From assembly GCA_018971775.1 (NCBI GenBank), contig JAGXAB010000013.1, positions 1 through 64,000 of the forward strand: a DNA stretch of 64,000 bases. Direction: 5' to 3'. How positions within the stretch are numbered: position 1 is the first letter of the stretch; each line of letters begins with the position of its first letter. The stretch is from Cyanobacteria bacterium REEB67. Its GTDB lineage: Bacteria; Cyanobacteriota; Vampirovibrionia; Obscuribacterales; Obscuribacteraceae. Of this stretch, positions 25,969 through 33,591 are shown piece after piece. Made by a program: the position numbers and the translations under genes. Below the pieces are notes generated by a model. That model saw nothing but the letters and a program-made list of their open reading frames with translations, searched no databases and was not told where the DNA came from.

Positions 25969-27477
25969 GTGAGACTTTTAGCAGTGCAGACAAACTCTTT
26001 GAACTCCAAAAGAGACTGGAAAAGAGAAATCTGGCGGACCTGGACGACCAAGGCGCTGGTCACGGCACTTGCCTTCGTATCGCTAACCGCAGCCTGGCCG
26101 GCCCAGGCTCAGGACGCCGGGGAAGGCGGTGAAGCCAAGCCCAAACCGCAGAGCAAAAGTTATGCCCCGGAAGCGGTCAAACACTACAATCGCGGCCTCG
26201 AATATCACCAGTCCGGTTGGCTAAACAAGGCCGTCGACGAATATAAGCTGGCCATCAAAGCTGACGAACGCCTGGAGCAGGCCTACAGCAACCTAGGCCT
26301 GATATATATCGCCCAGAAAAATTACACTCGCGCCCACGAAGCATTCGACAAAGCTCTTGCTCTCAAACCAAATCGCCCTACCTCGCTGAATGGCCTGGCC
26401 TCCGTCCTTTTCGCCGAGAACCAGGTCCAAGAAGCGATCGATAAATGGCGCAAAGTGGTGAAATTTGATCCTAATTTTGCCTCCGCTTACTTCAACATGG
26501 GCACAGCTCTCGAAACGCAAAAAAACTACCCGGCCACAATGGACGCTTATGTCAGAGCCGTGAGCAAGGCCCCGGATATGGCTGATGCCTATTACCGTAT
26601 GGGCATACTGATGCTCAAGCTGAAGCATCCAGCCCAGGCAATGGTCCTCCTCGATCGCGCCGTGCAACTCTCACCTGATTCGGAATTTGCCAGGGATGCG
26701 CGTAAACAGTCAGCAGCCATCAAAGAGCGCTTCGACAAAGAAGGCGGCGTAGTTGCCGATACAGCACCGAAAAGCCATGGCAAAGAAGCCGATGTAACCC
26801 AGTTTGGCAGCCCTTCAGAAGCTCCCATCAGCCGGATGAGATCGAGACCGCGCCTGCGGGTGGAAAGCCAACCGCAAGCGGCGCAGCCAAAACCTGAGAC
26901 AAAACCGGACGTAAGCTCCGAGCCGAAAGCAACTCCGCAAGCAGAGCCGCAGGCCGAGCCAAAATCGGAAGCGAAGGCGGAAGTCAAGCCCACTTCTCAG
27001 ACAGCGACACAAGCGCCAAAAAAACCAGCAACTCAAACGACACCTCAAACAGCAACTCAACCAGCAACTCAAACGACAGCTCAAACTTCCAGCCAGGGCA
27101 CGACACAGGCGATGACCCAGGCGACGAGCAAGGCCGCTACCGATGAAGCCGCCCCCGATACCACGGTCAGTGGCATCGATCTGGCCGGTAAAGACCCATT
27201 TGATCTTGGTGAAGGTCGCATGCTGAAGGAAGAGCCTGCGGCCAAAACCGAGAATCAGAATCAGAATCAAGTGACGCCGTCCGCCGCCAGCGGCAGCGAC
27301 ACTACAAGTGGTGGCACTAAAAACAAGAAGAAAAAAACAAAATCAGCCAGCAGGCACACAAGTACAGTCAAAACGAACACCGAGTCTTCCGGCAAAAGCG
27401 GCAGTCAATCGGACGAGATGAAAATGTTCGTCAAACCATCCCCCCAGGAGAGCGACTTGCAGGCAAAACCAGAATAA
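25969..27477 (+). CDS. exported TPR protein with long low-complexity C-terminus
   Basis: A 502-residue protein. Signal peptide: basic start, then ALVTALAFVSLTAAWPAQAQ, cleaved near residue 48. Four to five TPRs cover residues 60-265 (for example KHYNRGLEYHQSGWLNKAVD and QAYSNLGLIYIAQKNYTRAH). The second half is disordered, with Pro/Lys/Glu repeats and then Thr-Gln-rich stretches (residues 340-395) resembling a cell-wall or periplasm-spanning linker, and a basic segment KNKKKKTKSASRH. GTG start at 25969. Function unknown; the form fits a periplasmic scaffold. Confidence 0.8.
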   Translation: MRLLAVQTNSLNSKRDWKREIWRTWTTKALVTALAFVSLTAAWPAQAQDAGEGGEAKPKPQSKSYAPEAVKHYNRGLEYHQSGWLNKAVDEYKLAIKADERLEQAYSNLGLIYIAQKNYTRAHEAFDKALALKPNRPTSLNGLASVLFAENQVQEAIDKWRKVVKFDPNFASAYFNMGTALETQKNYPATMDAYVRAVSKAPDMADAYYRMGILMLKLKHPAQAMVLLDRAVQLSPDSEFARDARKQSAAIKERFDKEGGVVADTAPKSHGKEADVTQFGSPSEAPISRMRSRPRLRVESQPQAAQPKPETKPDVSSEPKATPQAEPQAEPKSEAKAEVKPTSQTATQAPKKPATQTTPQTATQPATQTTAQTSSQGTTQAMTQATSKAATDEAAPDTTVSGIDLAGKDPFDLGEGRMLKEEPAAKTENQNQNQVTPSAASGSDTTSGGTKNKKKKTKSASRHTSTVKTNTESSGKSGSQSDEMKMFVKPSPQESDLQAKPE

Positions 27478-27503
27478 GGTGACTTCTGTGCAAGCTAACT
27501 ATC

Positions 27504-28067
27504 ATGGCTCAAGGTAACAGCAAAGAAATAGCTCTGGCTAAAGCTCTCGACTTCAAAGTCGTTGATGACTCGGCACGGGTGGAAATTTGTGTCAAAGGAG
27601 AAGTGCTCGGCTTTCCGGCTACACTAGAAGCGATCCGACCATTCTTCCCTTTCGGATGCAACTACTACATTGATATCGATGTCTTGAAAGAGAACAATGT
27701 CGATCCCTCCGAAATGACTCTCGTGATCACGCCAAAGGTGGCCAAAGGGATGATGAACTTTTTCAGCCGCCTGCTTCTCGTAGACGCGCGAACCAGACCG
27801 GTCGGCGACGCCCAGTTCGACAGATTGTTCAATGTCGACACCAATGACTTTGTGGGCGCGCTGCGCTTCGTGCGCTATCCCGGTATGCTGGAAAAGATTC
27901 AAGACCTGCAGCAATTTTCTGGTTTCAGCGAATTACATGTGCGAGCCAAGGCCGGTTTGATGATGGTGCAGCCGACCTGTTTCAATTCACTGGCACTTGA
28001 TGTGGCCAAAGAATCTTTTCGCCTGCTCGGGGAAATCGGCCAGATTCTCTTTGATACATTCAAATAA
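27504..28067 (+). CDS. conserved-looking hypothetical protein
   Basis: A 187-residue soluble protein that I do not recognise. It has an alpha/beta look (VEICVKGEVLGFPATLEAI; CNYYIDIDVLKENNVDPSEM) with no membrane segment or catalytic motif. It lies 26 bp downstream of the TPR gene and 8 bp upstream of the Nudix gene, so it is probably in one transcript with them. No strong ribosome-binding site precedes the ATG. Confidence 0.65.
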   Translation: MAQGNSKEIALAKALDFKVVDDSARVEICVKGEVLGFPATLEAIRPFFPFGCNYYIDIDVLKENNVDPSEMTLVITPKVAKGMMNFFSRLLLVDARTRPVGDAQFDRLFNVDTNDFVGALRFVRYPGMLEKIQDLQQFSGFSELHVRAKAGLMMVQPTCFNSLALDVAKESFRLLGEIGQILFDTFK

Positions 28068-28075
28068 TCCTATTC

Positions 28076-28732
28076 ATGTCCGAGATTGAGATCGACAGCG
28101 ATAATAAGGGCAAAAGCAAGACGGATGCTGATGCTGAGGCTGGATATTATTCCGAGATTGCCGGGCTGCTGCGTGCCTATCTGGCGCGCTACCCGGCAGA
28201 ATCGGCCCAGCTAGAAGTCCTACAACGCCAACTGGCAAAGGGCGACTATCAACTCAATAGCCGCAGTAACATGACCGGACATTTAACAGCGAGCGCCCTT
28301 GTCCTCAGCGAAAAAGGCCGCTGCCTGCTCATCCTCCACCGCGCCCTCGGTCGCTGGCTGCAACCGGGCGGCCACCTCGACCCAACCGAAGCGCCTCAGG
28401 CAGGCGCACTGCGCGAGTTGGCCGAGGAAACGGGCTTGATTTTAACGGCAAACCACGGTCAGCCAGTAGACCTCGATTCGCATTTGATACCAGCTTCCGC
28501 GTCCAAAGGCGAAGGTGAACATCTCCATCACGACTTTCAATATGTCTTTGATGTTGGCGATGAGGATGAAGCAAGCAATCTAGTCGCCTGCGATCGGAAC
28601 GAAGTAAACGCCTTCAAATGGGTCAGCTTGCAAGAATTGGGCGACGGCGCTTACGGTAGCCGACTGGCCCGGGTGGCCAAGAAATTGCAAAATGAGGACC
28701 GACTCACATTAAATGCAAGGGGGCTAATATAG
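28076..28732 (+). CDS. Nudix hydrolase
   Basis: A 218-residue protein with a complete Nudix box. The Gly of GGHLDPTEAPQAGA starts the box, and RELAEETGL supplies the metal-binding RE..EE. The domain starts near residue 65 (TASALVLSEKGRCLLILHRA) after an acidic, helical N-terminus. LGRWLQPGGHLDPTE is typical of a subgroup that hydrolyses nucleoside diphosphate derivatives; the substrate cannot be told from sequence. The start is 8 bp after the previous stop. Confidence 0.9.
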   Translation: MSEIEIDSDNKGKSKTDADAEAGYYSEIAGLLRAYLARYPAESAQLEVLQRQLAKGDYQLNSRSNMTGHLTASALVLSEKGRCLLILHRALGRWLQPGGHLDPTEAPQAGALRELAEETGLILTANHGQPVDLDSHLIPASASKGEGEHLHHDFQYVFDVGDEDEASNLVACDRNEVNAFKWVSLQELGDGAYGSRLARVAKKLQNEDRLTLNARGLI

Positions 28733-28735
28733 CGC

Positions 28736-29272
28736 TCAGTGCCCTCTCGGGGTGCTGTCCTCTTCGTCCATCTTGTCAACGTCGTTTGCCGGTTTTTCCA
28801 TACGACTCTGCAGCGCCTGCAACCTGCTGCTTGTGATGCGCGCCTGCGTAACCATGCTCGGACGTTTGCGCTGTTTGGCGTCGCCGCCATCTGCGGCACC
28901 GCCTTCATTGAATGATGTGCCGGGTAACGCTCCAGCGGATTTACTTTGCCAGTGTTCGATATTAGCCTCACAAGATTCCGACTCCTTGGCCGTTTCCTTG
29001 ATCTTGCGCCATTGATCCTTACCGATCGGGCGCTTTTCACCGAGCGGCACCATGCGATTTTGTGCGGCTTTCGCAGCATCCGGCCACTGACTGGACGCCG
29101 GCGCCTTGGTGTCTGCAGATGCCGTGCCGAAGGGCAAATCTTCCTGTTTAGAGTCGACGACTTTGTTTGGCGTAGTGATCGGGCGCACGGCAACTTCTTG
29201 CTTGGCCCGACCAAAGTTGCGAATCCAAGCCAAGATTCGATTGATTTGTTCTTTAATCGACTGGCCTGCCAT
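28736..29272 (-). CDS. hydrophilic hypothetical protein
   Basis: A 178-residue basic, mostly disordered protein convergent with the Nudix gene (3-bp gap). Only the N-terminus (MAGQSIKEQINRILAWIRNF) looks structured, as an amphipathic helix. The rest is rich in Lys, Glu, Ala and Ser with no known motif. A GGTGG/TAGGG stretch precedes the ATG at 29272; a GTG three codons earlier is possible. Confidence 0.55.
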   Translation of the reverse strand: MAGQSIKEQINRILAWIRNFGRAKQEVAVRPITTPNKVVDSKQEDLPFGTASADTKAPASSQWPDAAKAAQNRMVPLGEKRPIGKDQWRKIKETAKESESCEANIEHWQSKSAGALPGTSFNEGGAADGGDAKQRKRPSMVTQARITSSRLQALQSRMEKPANDVDKMDEEDSTPRGH

Positions 29273-29483
29273 CCCTACCACCCACCGCTCGAACCGCCGA
29301 GGACGTAGTCACCCAGCAATATTAGTCTGCCACAAATATCACCCCTACCAACGCGGGCGGCCTATAAATGCGAAAACAAATATTACCTTGGACCAAACCA
29401 CCCTTGGCATGTGCTAGATTGATGCTTAGAACGAACGCGCCCTGGCAAGTTTGTATAGTTAGCTAGTAATGAGGTACCGGGTA

Positions 29484-29840
29484 ATGGCAGATACTACAGC
29501 AACAACCGAAGCTCCTTCGACAATCGTTGCCGTGACAGAAAAGGCTGCAGCTGAAGTTAAGCGTCTCCTCGCTGAAGAAACCGGCAAAACCGGCCTTCGC
29601 ATGGAAATCCGCGGTGGCGGTTGCTCCGGTATGTCCTACGGTCTGAGCTTCGATAACGCTCAGGAAAAAGACCATGTAATCGACGTACATGGCGTCAAAC
29701 TCTTCATCGATCCCAAGTCGGCAATCTACCTCAAAGGTACAATGCTCGATTTCCAGAGTGGACTCGACGGTCAGGGCTTTGTGATCAAAAATCCCCAGGC
29801 CAAGAGCTCATGCGGTTGCGGCAATTCTTTCAGCGTCTAA
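29484..29840 (+). CDS. IscA/ErpA-type iron-sulfur cluster carrier
   Basis: A 118-residue A-type carrier that hands Fe-S clusters to apoproteins. The three ligand cysteines are in GGGCSGMSYGL and in the C-terminal SSCGCGNSF. GAGGT at 29471-29475 places the start at the ATG at 29484 (MADTTATTE) and not at the ATG at 29469. An intrinsic terminator follows at 29879. The next gene, a YgfZ-like protein, also belongs to Fe-S metabolism, which supports a functional link although the terminator separates the transcripts at least in part. Confidence 0.9.
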   Translation: MADTTATTEAPSTIVAVTEKAAAEVKRLLAEETGKTGLRMEIRGGGCSGMSYGLSFDNAQEKDHVIDVHGVKLFIDPKSAIYLKGTMLDFQSGLDGQGFVIKNPQAKSSCGCGNSFSV

Positions 29841-29878
29841 GCTGACCCTTGAGTTGCTCGTAAGACAGCTATTTGTGC

Positions 29879-29908
29879 AAACGTGTCGGCATCAGCCGAC
29901 ACGTTTTT
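29879..29908 (+). terminator. intrinsic terminator after the IscA-type gene
   Basis: A perfect 12-bp stem AAACGTGTCGGC/GCCGACACGTTT with loop ATCA, followed by T residues (29904-29908). It lies 38 bp after the stop codon. Confidence 0.9.
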
Positions 29909-29981
29909 GCTGTTCAGGGCTTATTATTCGATATGCGCGTCCAGCACCGCCCGCCTCTCAGGCAAGCGAAGGTCAAGGTCA

Positions 29982-31730
29982 ATGATAAAAATCGGAAGCT
30001 CCAGCGAACCCAAGAAATTTACCAGCGATCATAGCTTCGACGGCTACAACAAAGACTTAGAGTACGGCCTGATTGAAGTTTATGGAGCGGATGCGGCGCG
30101 CTTCCTGCACGCCCAGACGACGTCGGACGTTGACAGCTTGCAAGCGCTGCATGGACAGATAAGCGCCCTTCTTGACCGCAAAGCGCACGTCCAGTCCTAT
30201 TTCTCGCTCTACCGCAAGCACGATTCCTTCCGCATCCTCGCCAGCCGCGGCCAGATTCAGGACATCATCGCCCATCTCGATAAATTTACCTTCGCCGACA
30301 AAGTAGAATTTCTCGATCTCAGCGCTGCCGGCAGATTCGTCGGCCTCTTCGGTCTGCACAGTCGCAAACTCCTGCTCAGCATGATTTCGAAACAGCGCGG
30401 CGGCAATATCTTCGAACATGACATGATTGATGTTTCGCTATTCGACCGTCATGTCCACATATTCCGCGTGCCAATTGCCAGCGAAGAAGTTTTCTTCATC
30501 TGGATCAACAACGAAGACTGGGAGCTGCTCACTAAAAAAATAGCCGAGGCTGCCGCCGCTCTCAGCCTTCGCGAACTGACCGCAGCCGAACTAAAAGAAC
30601 TGCGCATCGAAGCGGGCATACCTCTTTTTGGCGTCGACTTTGACACCGAAAATCTGATCATCGAGCTTGGCCTCGAAGATAGAGCGATAAGCTATACCAA
30701 AGGCTGCTATCAGGGTCAGGAAGTGCTCGCTCGCGTCAAGGCCAACGGCACACCAGCCAGACAACTAACCGGCCTTATATTTGATGCCGAGCCCGGTCAA
30801 CCTCATACAGAGTTTCCGCTTGGATCCAAATTTATCGTCGGTGGCCAGGAAGCGGCCGTCATTTACTCTAATTGTTTTTGCCGACGCCTGCAAAAAATGG
30901 TGGCACTGGCCTTCGTCAAAAAAGACAAACGCGTAGTTGACACCGTCCTCGATGGCACGGTCGATGGCAAAGCAGTGCACGCCCGCGTGGCGCTCTTGCC
31001 TTTTGTCCAGCCGCATGACGTGCATGCCCGCGCTGTCGGTCTCTATGAAAAAGGCCTGAAACTATTCGCCGAACCAGGCGGAGAGAGCCAGAGCGAAGCA
31101 GTGGAATTGCTCAAAGAAGCAATAGTTTTAGATCCGGCCTTCGAAGATGCTTATGAAGCGCTCGGCGTAATGCTCTCCAAAATGGACCAGATCGATGAAG
31201 CAATCGAATGGATGGAAAAGTTGGCGGCGATGAACGCGGACTCGGTCATGGCCCATGCTAACCTCTCGGTGTTCTATCTGGAAAAAGGCGACAAGGACAA
31301 AGCCGAGGAAGAAAAAGCCCTCTCAATGAGCATCCGCATGCGCCTCGCCGCCCGCGAAGCGGTCAAGGCCAAGAAAGAAAAGGAAGACGAAGGCAAGACC
31401 CTGGCCGAAACAAAAGAGCGCATGTCGATGTTTAGCCAGGTGCTCGAGATAGATCCGGAAGATTTGCTGGCCAATTATGGCCTTGGCAGTTGCTACAACT
31501 TACTCAAAGAGTATGATAAAGCAGTTGAGCATCTGGAAAAGGCAATCGAGCTGAAAGCTACTCACACAGTCGCTTACCTCGAACTCGGCAAAGCCTATCA
31601 GGGGCAGGGTAATAAGGAAAAAGCGGCCGAAGTATTGCAAAAAGGCATCGCCGTCGCCTCGCAAAAAGGCGACATGACACCACTGAAAGAAATGCAAGCA
31701 CTCCTGCATGCGCAAACAGAAGAAAAGTAG
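29982..31730 (+). CDS. YgfZ/GcvT-like folate-binding protein fused to C-terminal TPR domain
   Basis: A 582-residue two-part protein. Residues 15-345 form a YgfZ (aminomethyltransferase-like, folate-binding) domain. It opens with IEVYGADAARFLHAQTTSDV and carries the family hallmark KGCYQGQE (about residue 240) with its conserved Cys, followed by the C-terminal barrel. YgfZ proteins help repair or assemble Fe-S enzymes with tetrahydrofolate. Residues 355-580 are TPRs (DAYEALGVMLSKMDQIDEAI, ANYGLGSCYNLLKEYDKAVE, VAYLELGKAYQGQGNKEKAA) interrupted by a charged Lys/Glu coiled segment. The fusion is not part of the usual family layout. The start is the ATG at 29982, after AGGTCAAGGTCA. Confidence 0.88.
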   Translation: MIKIGSSSEPKKFTSDHSFDGYNKDLEYGLIEVYGADAARFLHAQTTSDVDSLQALHGQISALLDRKAHVQSYFSLYRKHDSFRILASRGQIQDIIAHLDKFTFADKVEFLDLSAAGRFVGLFGLHSRKLLLSMISKQRGGNIFEHDMIDVSLFDRHVHIFRVPIASEEVFFIWINNEDWELLTKKIAEAAAALSLRELTAAELKELRIEAGIPLFGVDFDTENLIIELGLEDRAISYTKGCYQGQEVLARVKANGTPARQLTGLIFDAEPGQPHTEFPLGSKFIVGGQEAAVIYSNCFCRRLQKMVALAFVKKDKRVVDTVLDGTVDGKAVHARVALLPFVQPHDVHARAVGLYEKGLKLFAEPGGESQSEAVELLKEAIVLDPAFEDAYEALGVMLSKMDQIDEAIEWMEKLAAMNADSVMAHANLSVFYLEKGDKDKAEEEKALSMSIRMRLAAREAVKAKKEKEDEGKTLAETKERMSMFSQVLEIDPEDLLANYGLGSCYNLLKEYDKAVEHLEKAIELKATHTVAYLELGKAYQGQGNKEKAAEVLQKGIAVASQKGDMTPLKEMQALLHAQTEEK

Positions 31731-31782
31731 ATCAAGAGAAGTAGACAGAGGCAGATAGACAAACTCAGACAGGCTCAGGATA

Positions 31783-32565
31783 TTGGCAAACAAATCTCTT
31801 CTGACAGCCTTTGCCATCGGCATCTACATTTTTATGTATGTGCCTATTTTTGTGCTGATTGTCTATAGCTTCGACAACAGTCGCCTGGCTGTGGAATGGA
31901 CTGGTTTCACGACGCACTGGTATCAAACACTTTTTAAAGACGAGTCGATAGGCATCGCTTTGAAAAATTCACTGCTGGTTGCCACCATCGCCGTGGCCGC
32001 TTCCACGGTGATGGGCACGATGGCCGCCGTCGGCCTGGCGCGCGCGCGCTTCGCCGGCAAATCTCTAATGAGTGCCATGATCATCTTGCCGATTATCGTC
32101 CCGGAAATTGCTATGGCCGTTTCTGCCCTGATTTTATTTATATCAATGGGAGTGTCCCTTGGCCTGGCCTCGGTGATCGTCGCTCACATAATATTTTGTC
32201 TTTCATATGTGGCACTGACTGTGATGGCACGTTTAGAAGGTATGAACGAACATCTCAATGAAGCCGCTCTTGATCTCGGAGCCAGCCCCTGGCAGGCTTT
32301 TTACAAAGTCACCTTACCGCTGATCGCACCGGGCATCTTATCGGGCGCGCTGCTTGCATTTGTGCTTTCCCTCGATGACTTTGTGATCACTCAATTTACC
32401 GCCGGAGTCGGTGCCACCACATTGCCACTGCGCATCTACAGCATGGTCAAATTTGGCGTCAGCCCGGAAATTAACGCGCTCAGTACACTGATGCTGCTGG
32501 TGACTATTTGCGTCACCGTCACAGCCGAGATTATCAGGCAGAGAAGCCAGACGAAATCAGTTTGA
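31783..32565 (+). CDS. PotC-type ABC transporter permease (spermidine/putrescine family)
   Basis: A 260-residue inner-membrane permease with six transmembrane helices. The cytoplasmic EAA loop reads EAALDLGASPWQAFYKVTLP, and MYVPIFVLIVYSFDNSRLA at the N-terminus is typical of PotC. It would pair with a PotB-like permease, a PotA ATPase and a binding protein, but none of these is next to it here. TTG start with AGGA a few bases upstream. It converges on the toxin gene, 30 bp away. Confidence 0.9.
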   Translation: MANKSLLTAFAIGIYIFMYVPIFVLIVYSFDNSRLAVEWTGFTTHWYQTLFKDESIGIALKNSLLVATIAVAASTVMGTMAAVGLARARFAGKSLMSAMIILPIIVPEIAMAVSALILFISMGVSLGLASVIVAHIIFCLSYVALTVMARLEGMNEHLNEAALDLGASPWQAFYKVTLPLIAPGILSGALLAFVLSLDDFVITQFTAGVGATTLPLRIYSMVKFGVSPEINALSTLMLLVTICVTVTAEIIRQRSQTKSV

Positions 32566-32595
32566 TATCTGCAATCTGGAAGAGGTCCAAAGATC

Positions 32596-33159
32596 TCATA
32601 TCAGGCCTGCTGATCGTAACGTCAAACCAATCGTCTCCATGGACAAGAACATCTTTTTCGGATTATCCGGGAAGGAAACAAAATCATATTTTCTATAGAA
32701 GTCTGACGGATCGCCTTTTTCGCCAACCAAAACATCTACAACCATTGCATAAGAAGCGACGGACCGGGAAGCTCTATAAGCACGTAATTTAGCATCAGTC
32801 AAAAGCGTTTCACCGAATTTAAACTCCGGATTTATGGCTCGACTGTAGCTTTCAGAAACGGCCAACCGACCTAGAAGCGTCACGCCAAGAAAAGGATGTT
32901 TAGGCAGTTTTTTTCTCATGCTGTCAGGCAAATCACTAACTGATATGCGATTGGAAGCGAGCGAATAATATCCGACAATTTCTGAAGGATCATTTTTCAG
33001 ACATATTACGAAAGTCTTGCTGATATTGGCCGCGGATTCTTTTCGCGCCTTCTCTCTCAAAAACATGTCCAGTTCGTTAACACCGCAACAGAATTTCTGC
33101 CGATTGTGAAGGGACACATCAAGTTCAACCGATGAAAAAATTTCGAGCTGAGCTGACAT
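32596..33159 (-). CDS. GNAT acetyltransferase toxin of a type II toxin-antitoxin pair
   Basis: A 187-residue GNAT-fold protein placed directly after a DUF1778 antitoxin, the TacT/AtaT arrangement in which the toxin acetylates charged tRNA. The core beta-strand LLGRLAVSESY fits, and a C-terminal KYDFVSFPDNPKKMFLSM matches the usual end of these toxins. The usual acetyl-CoA loop Q/RxxGxG/A is replaced by a longer stretch (SRAINPEFKFGETLL), as in some subgroups, so activity should not be assumed. The start ATG overlaps the antitoxin stop by one base. Confidence 0.85.
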   Translation of the reverse strand: MSAQLEIFSSVELDVSLHNRQKFCCGVNELDMFLREKARKESAANISKTFVICLKNDPSEIVGYYSLASNRISVSDLPDSMRKKLPKHPFLGVTLLGRLAVSESYSRAINPEFKFGETLLTDAKLRAYRASRSVASYAMVVDVLVGEKGDPSDFYRKYDFVSFPDNPKKMFLSMETIGLTLRSAGLI

Positions 33160-33434
33160 CAGAGGCTGAAACGCTTCTTAAAGGCTTTAGCAGCATTGAT
33201 CGATTTCGGGCCTGGTTGCACCGGCTCGATAATAGCCGCCGCAAAAGCTTCGCGGTCCCTCAAACTCAAGATCAGAAACTCGTGTTCTTGAAGATCTCTG
33301 GCTACCGCTGCAGCCAGGACATTTTTTGCATAGCCAGAGACCGGCACACCTTTTAATTTGGCAGCCTGCTGAATTTGATTTTTCAAATCGGCGCCGAGAC
33401 GCATATTCAGTCGATCATCACTGCTCGAAGTCAT
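33159..33434 (-). CDS. DUF1778 (TacA-like) antitoxin
   Basis: A 91-residue antitoxin with an N-terminal ribbon-helix-helix (DRLNMRLGADLKNQIQQAAK) that would bind the operator, and a C-terminal arm (FAAAIIEPVQPGPKSINAAK) that would wrap the GNAT toxin and block its active site. A TTGGAGAG ribosome-binding site precedes the ATG. It is the first gene of the two-gene operon. Confidence 0.9.
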   Translation of the reverse strand: MTSSSDDRLNMRLGADLKNQIQQAAKLKGVPVSGYAKNVLAAAVARDLQEHEFLILSLRDREAFAAAIIEPVQPGPKSINAAKAFKKRFSL

Positions 33435-33450
33435 AGCTGTCTCTCCAAAA

Positions 33451-33490
33451 ATATCAATTATTTCAATTGTACGTCATTTTGCCACAATTG
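33451..33490 (-). promoter_or_regulatory. possible toxin-antitoxin operator
   Basis: Upstream of the antitoxin, CAATT occurs at 33455, 33464 and 33485; the last two are full CAATTG palindromes 21 bp apart. Such half-sites are typical of ribbon-helix-helix operators, but no binding site was shown. Confidence 0.3.
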
Positions 33491-33591
33491 GAAGTTCATT
33501 TCTATCCTGTGCACCGTAGTTACCACAGTGACAACATCAACCGGCGGCCCTATGCTGGAGCTTCCCCTCGCAACTGTCGCAATGGTCAGCC

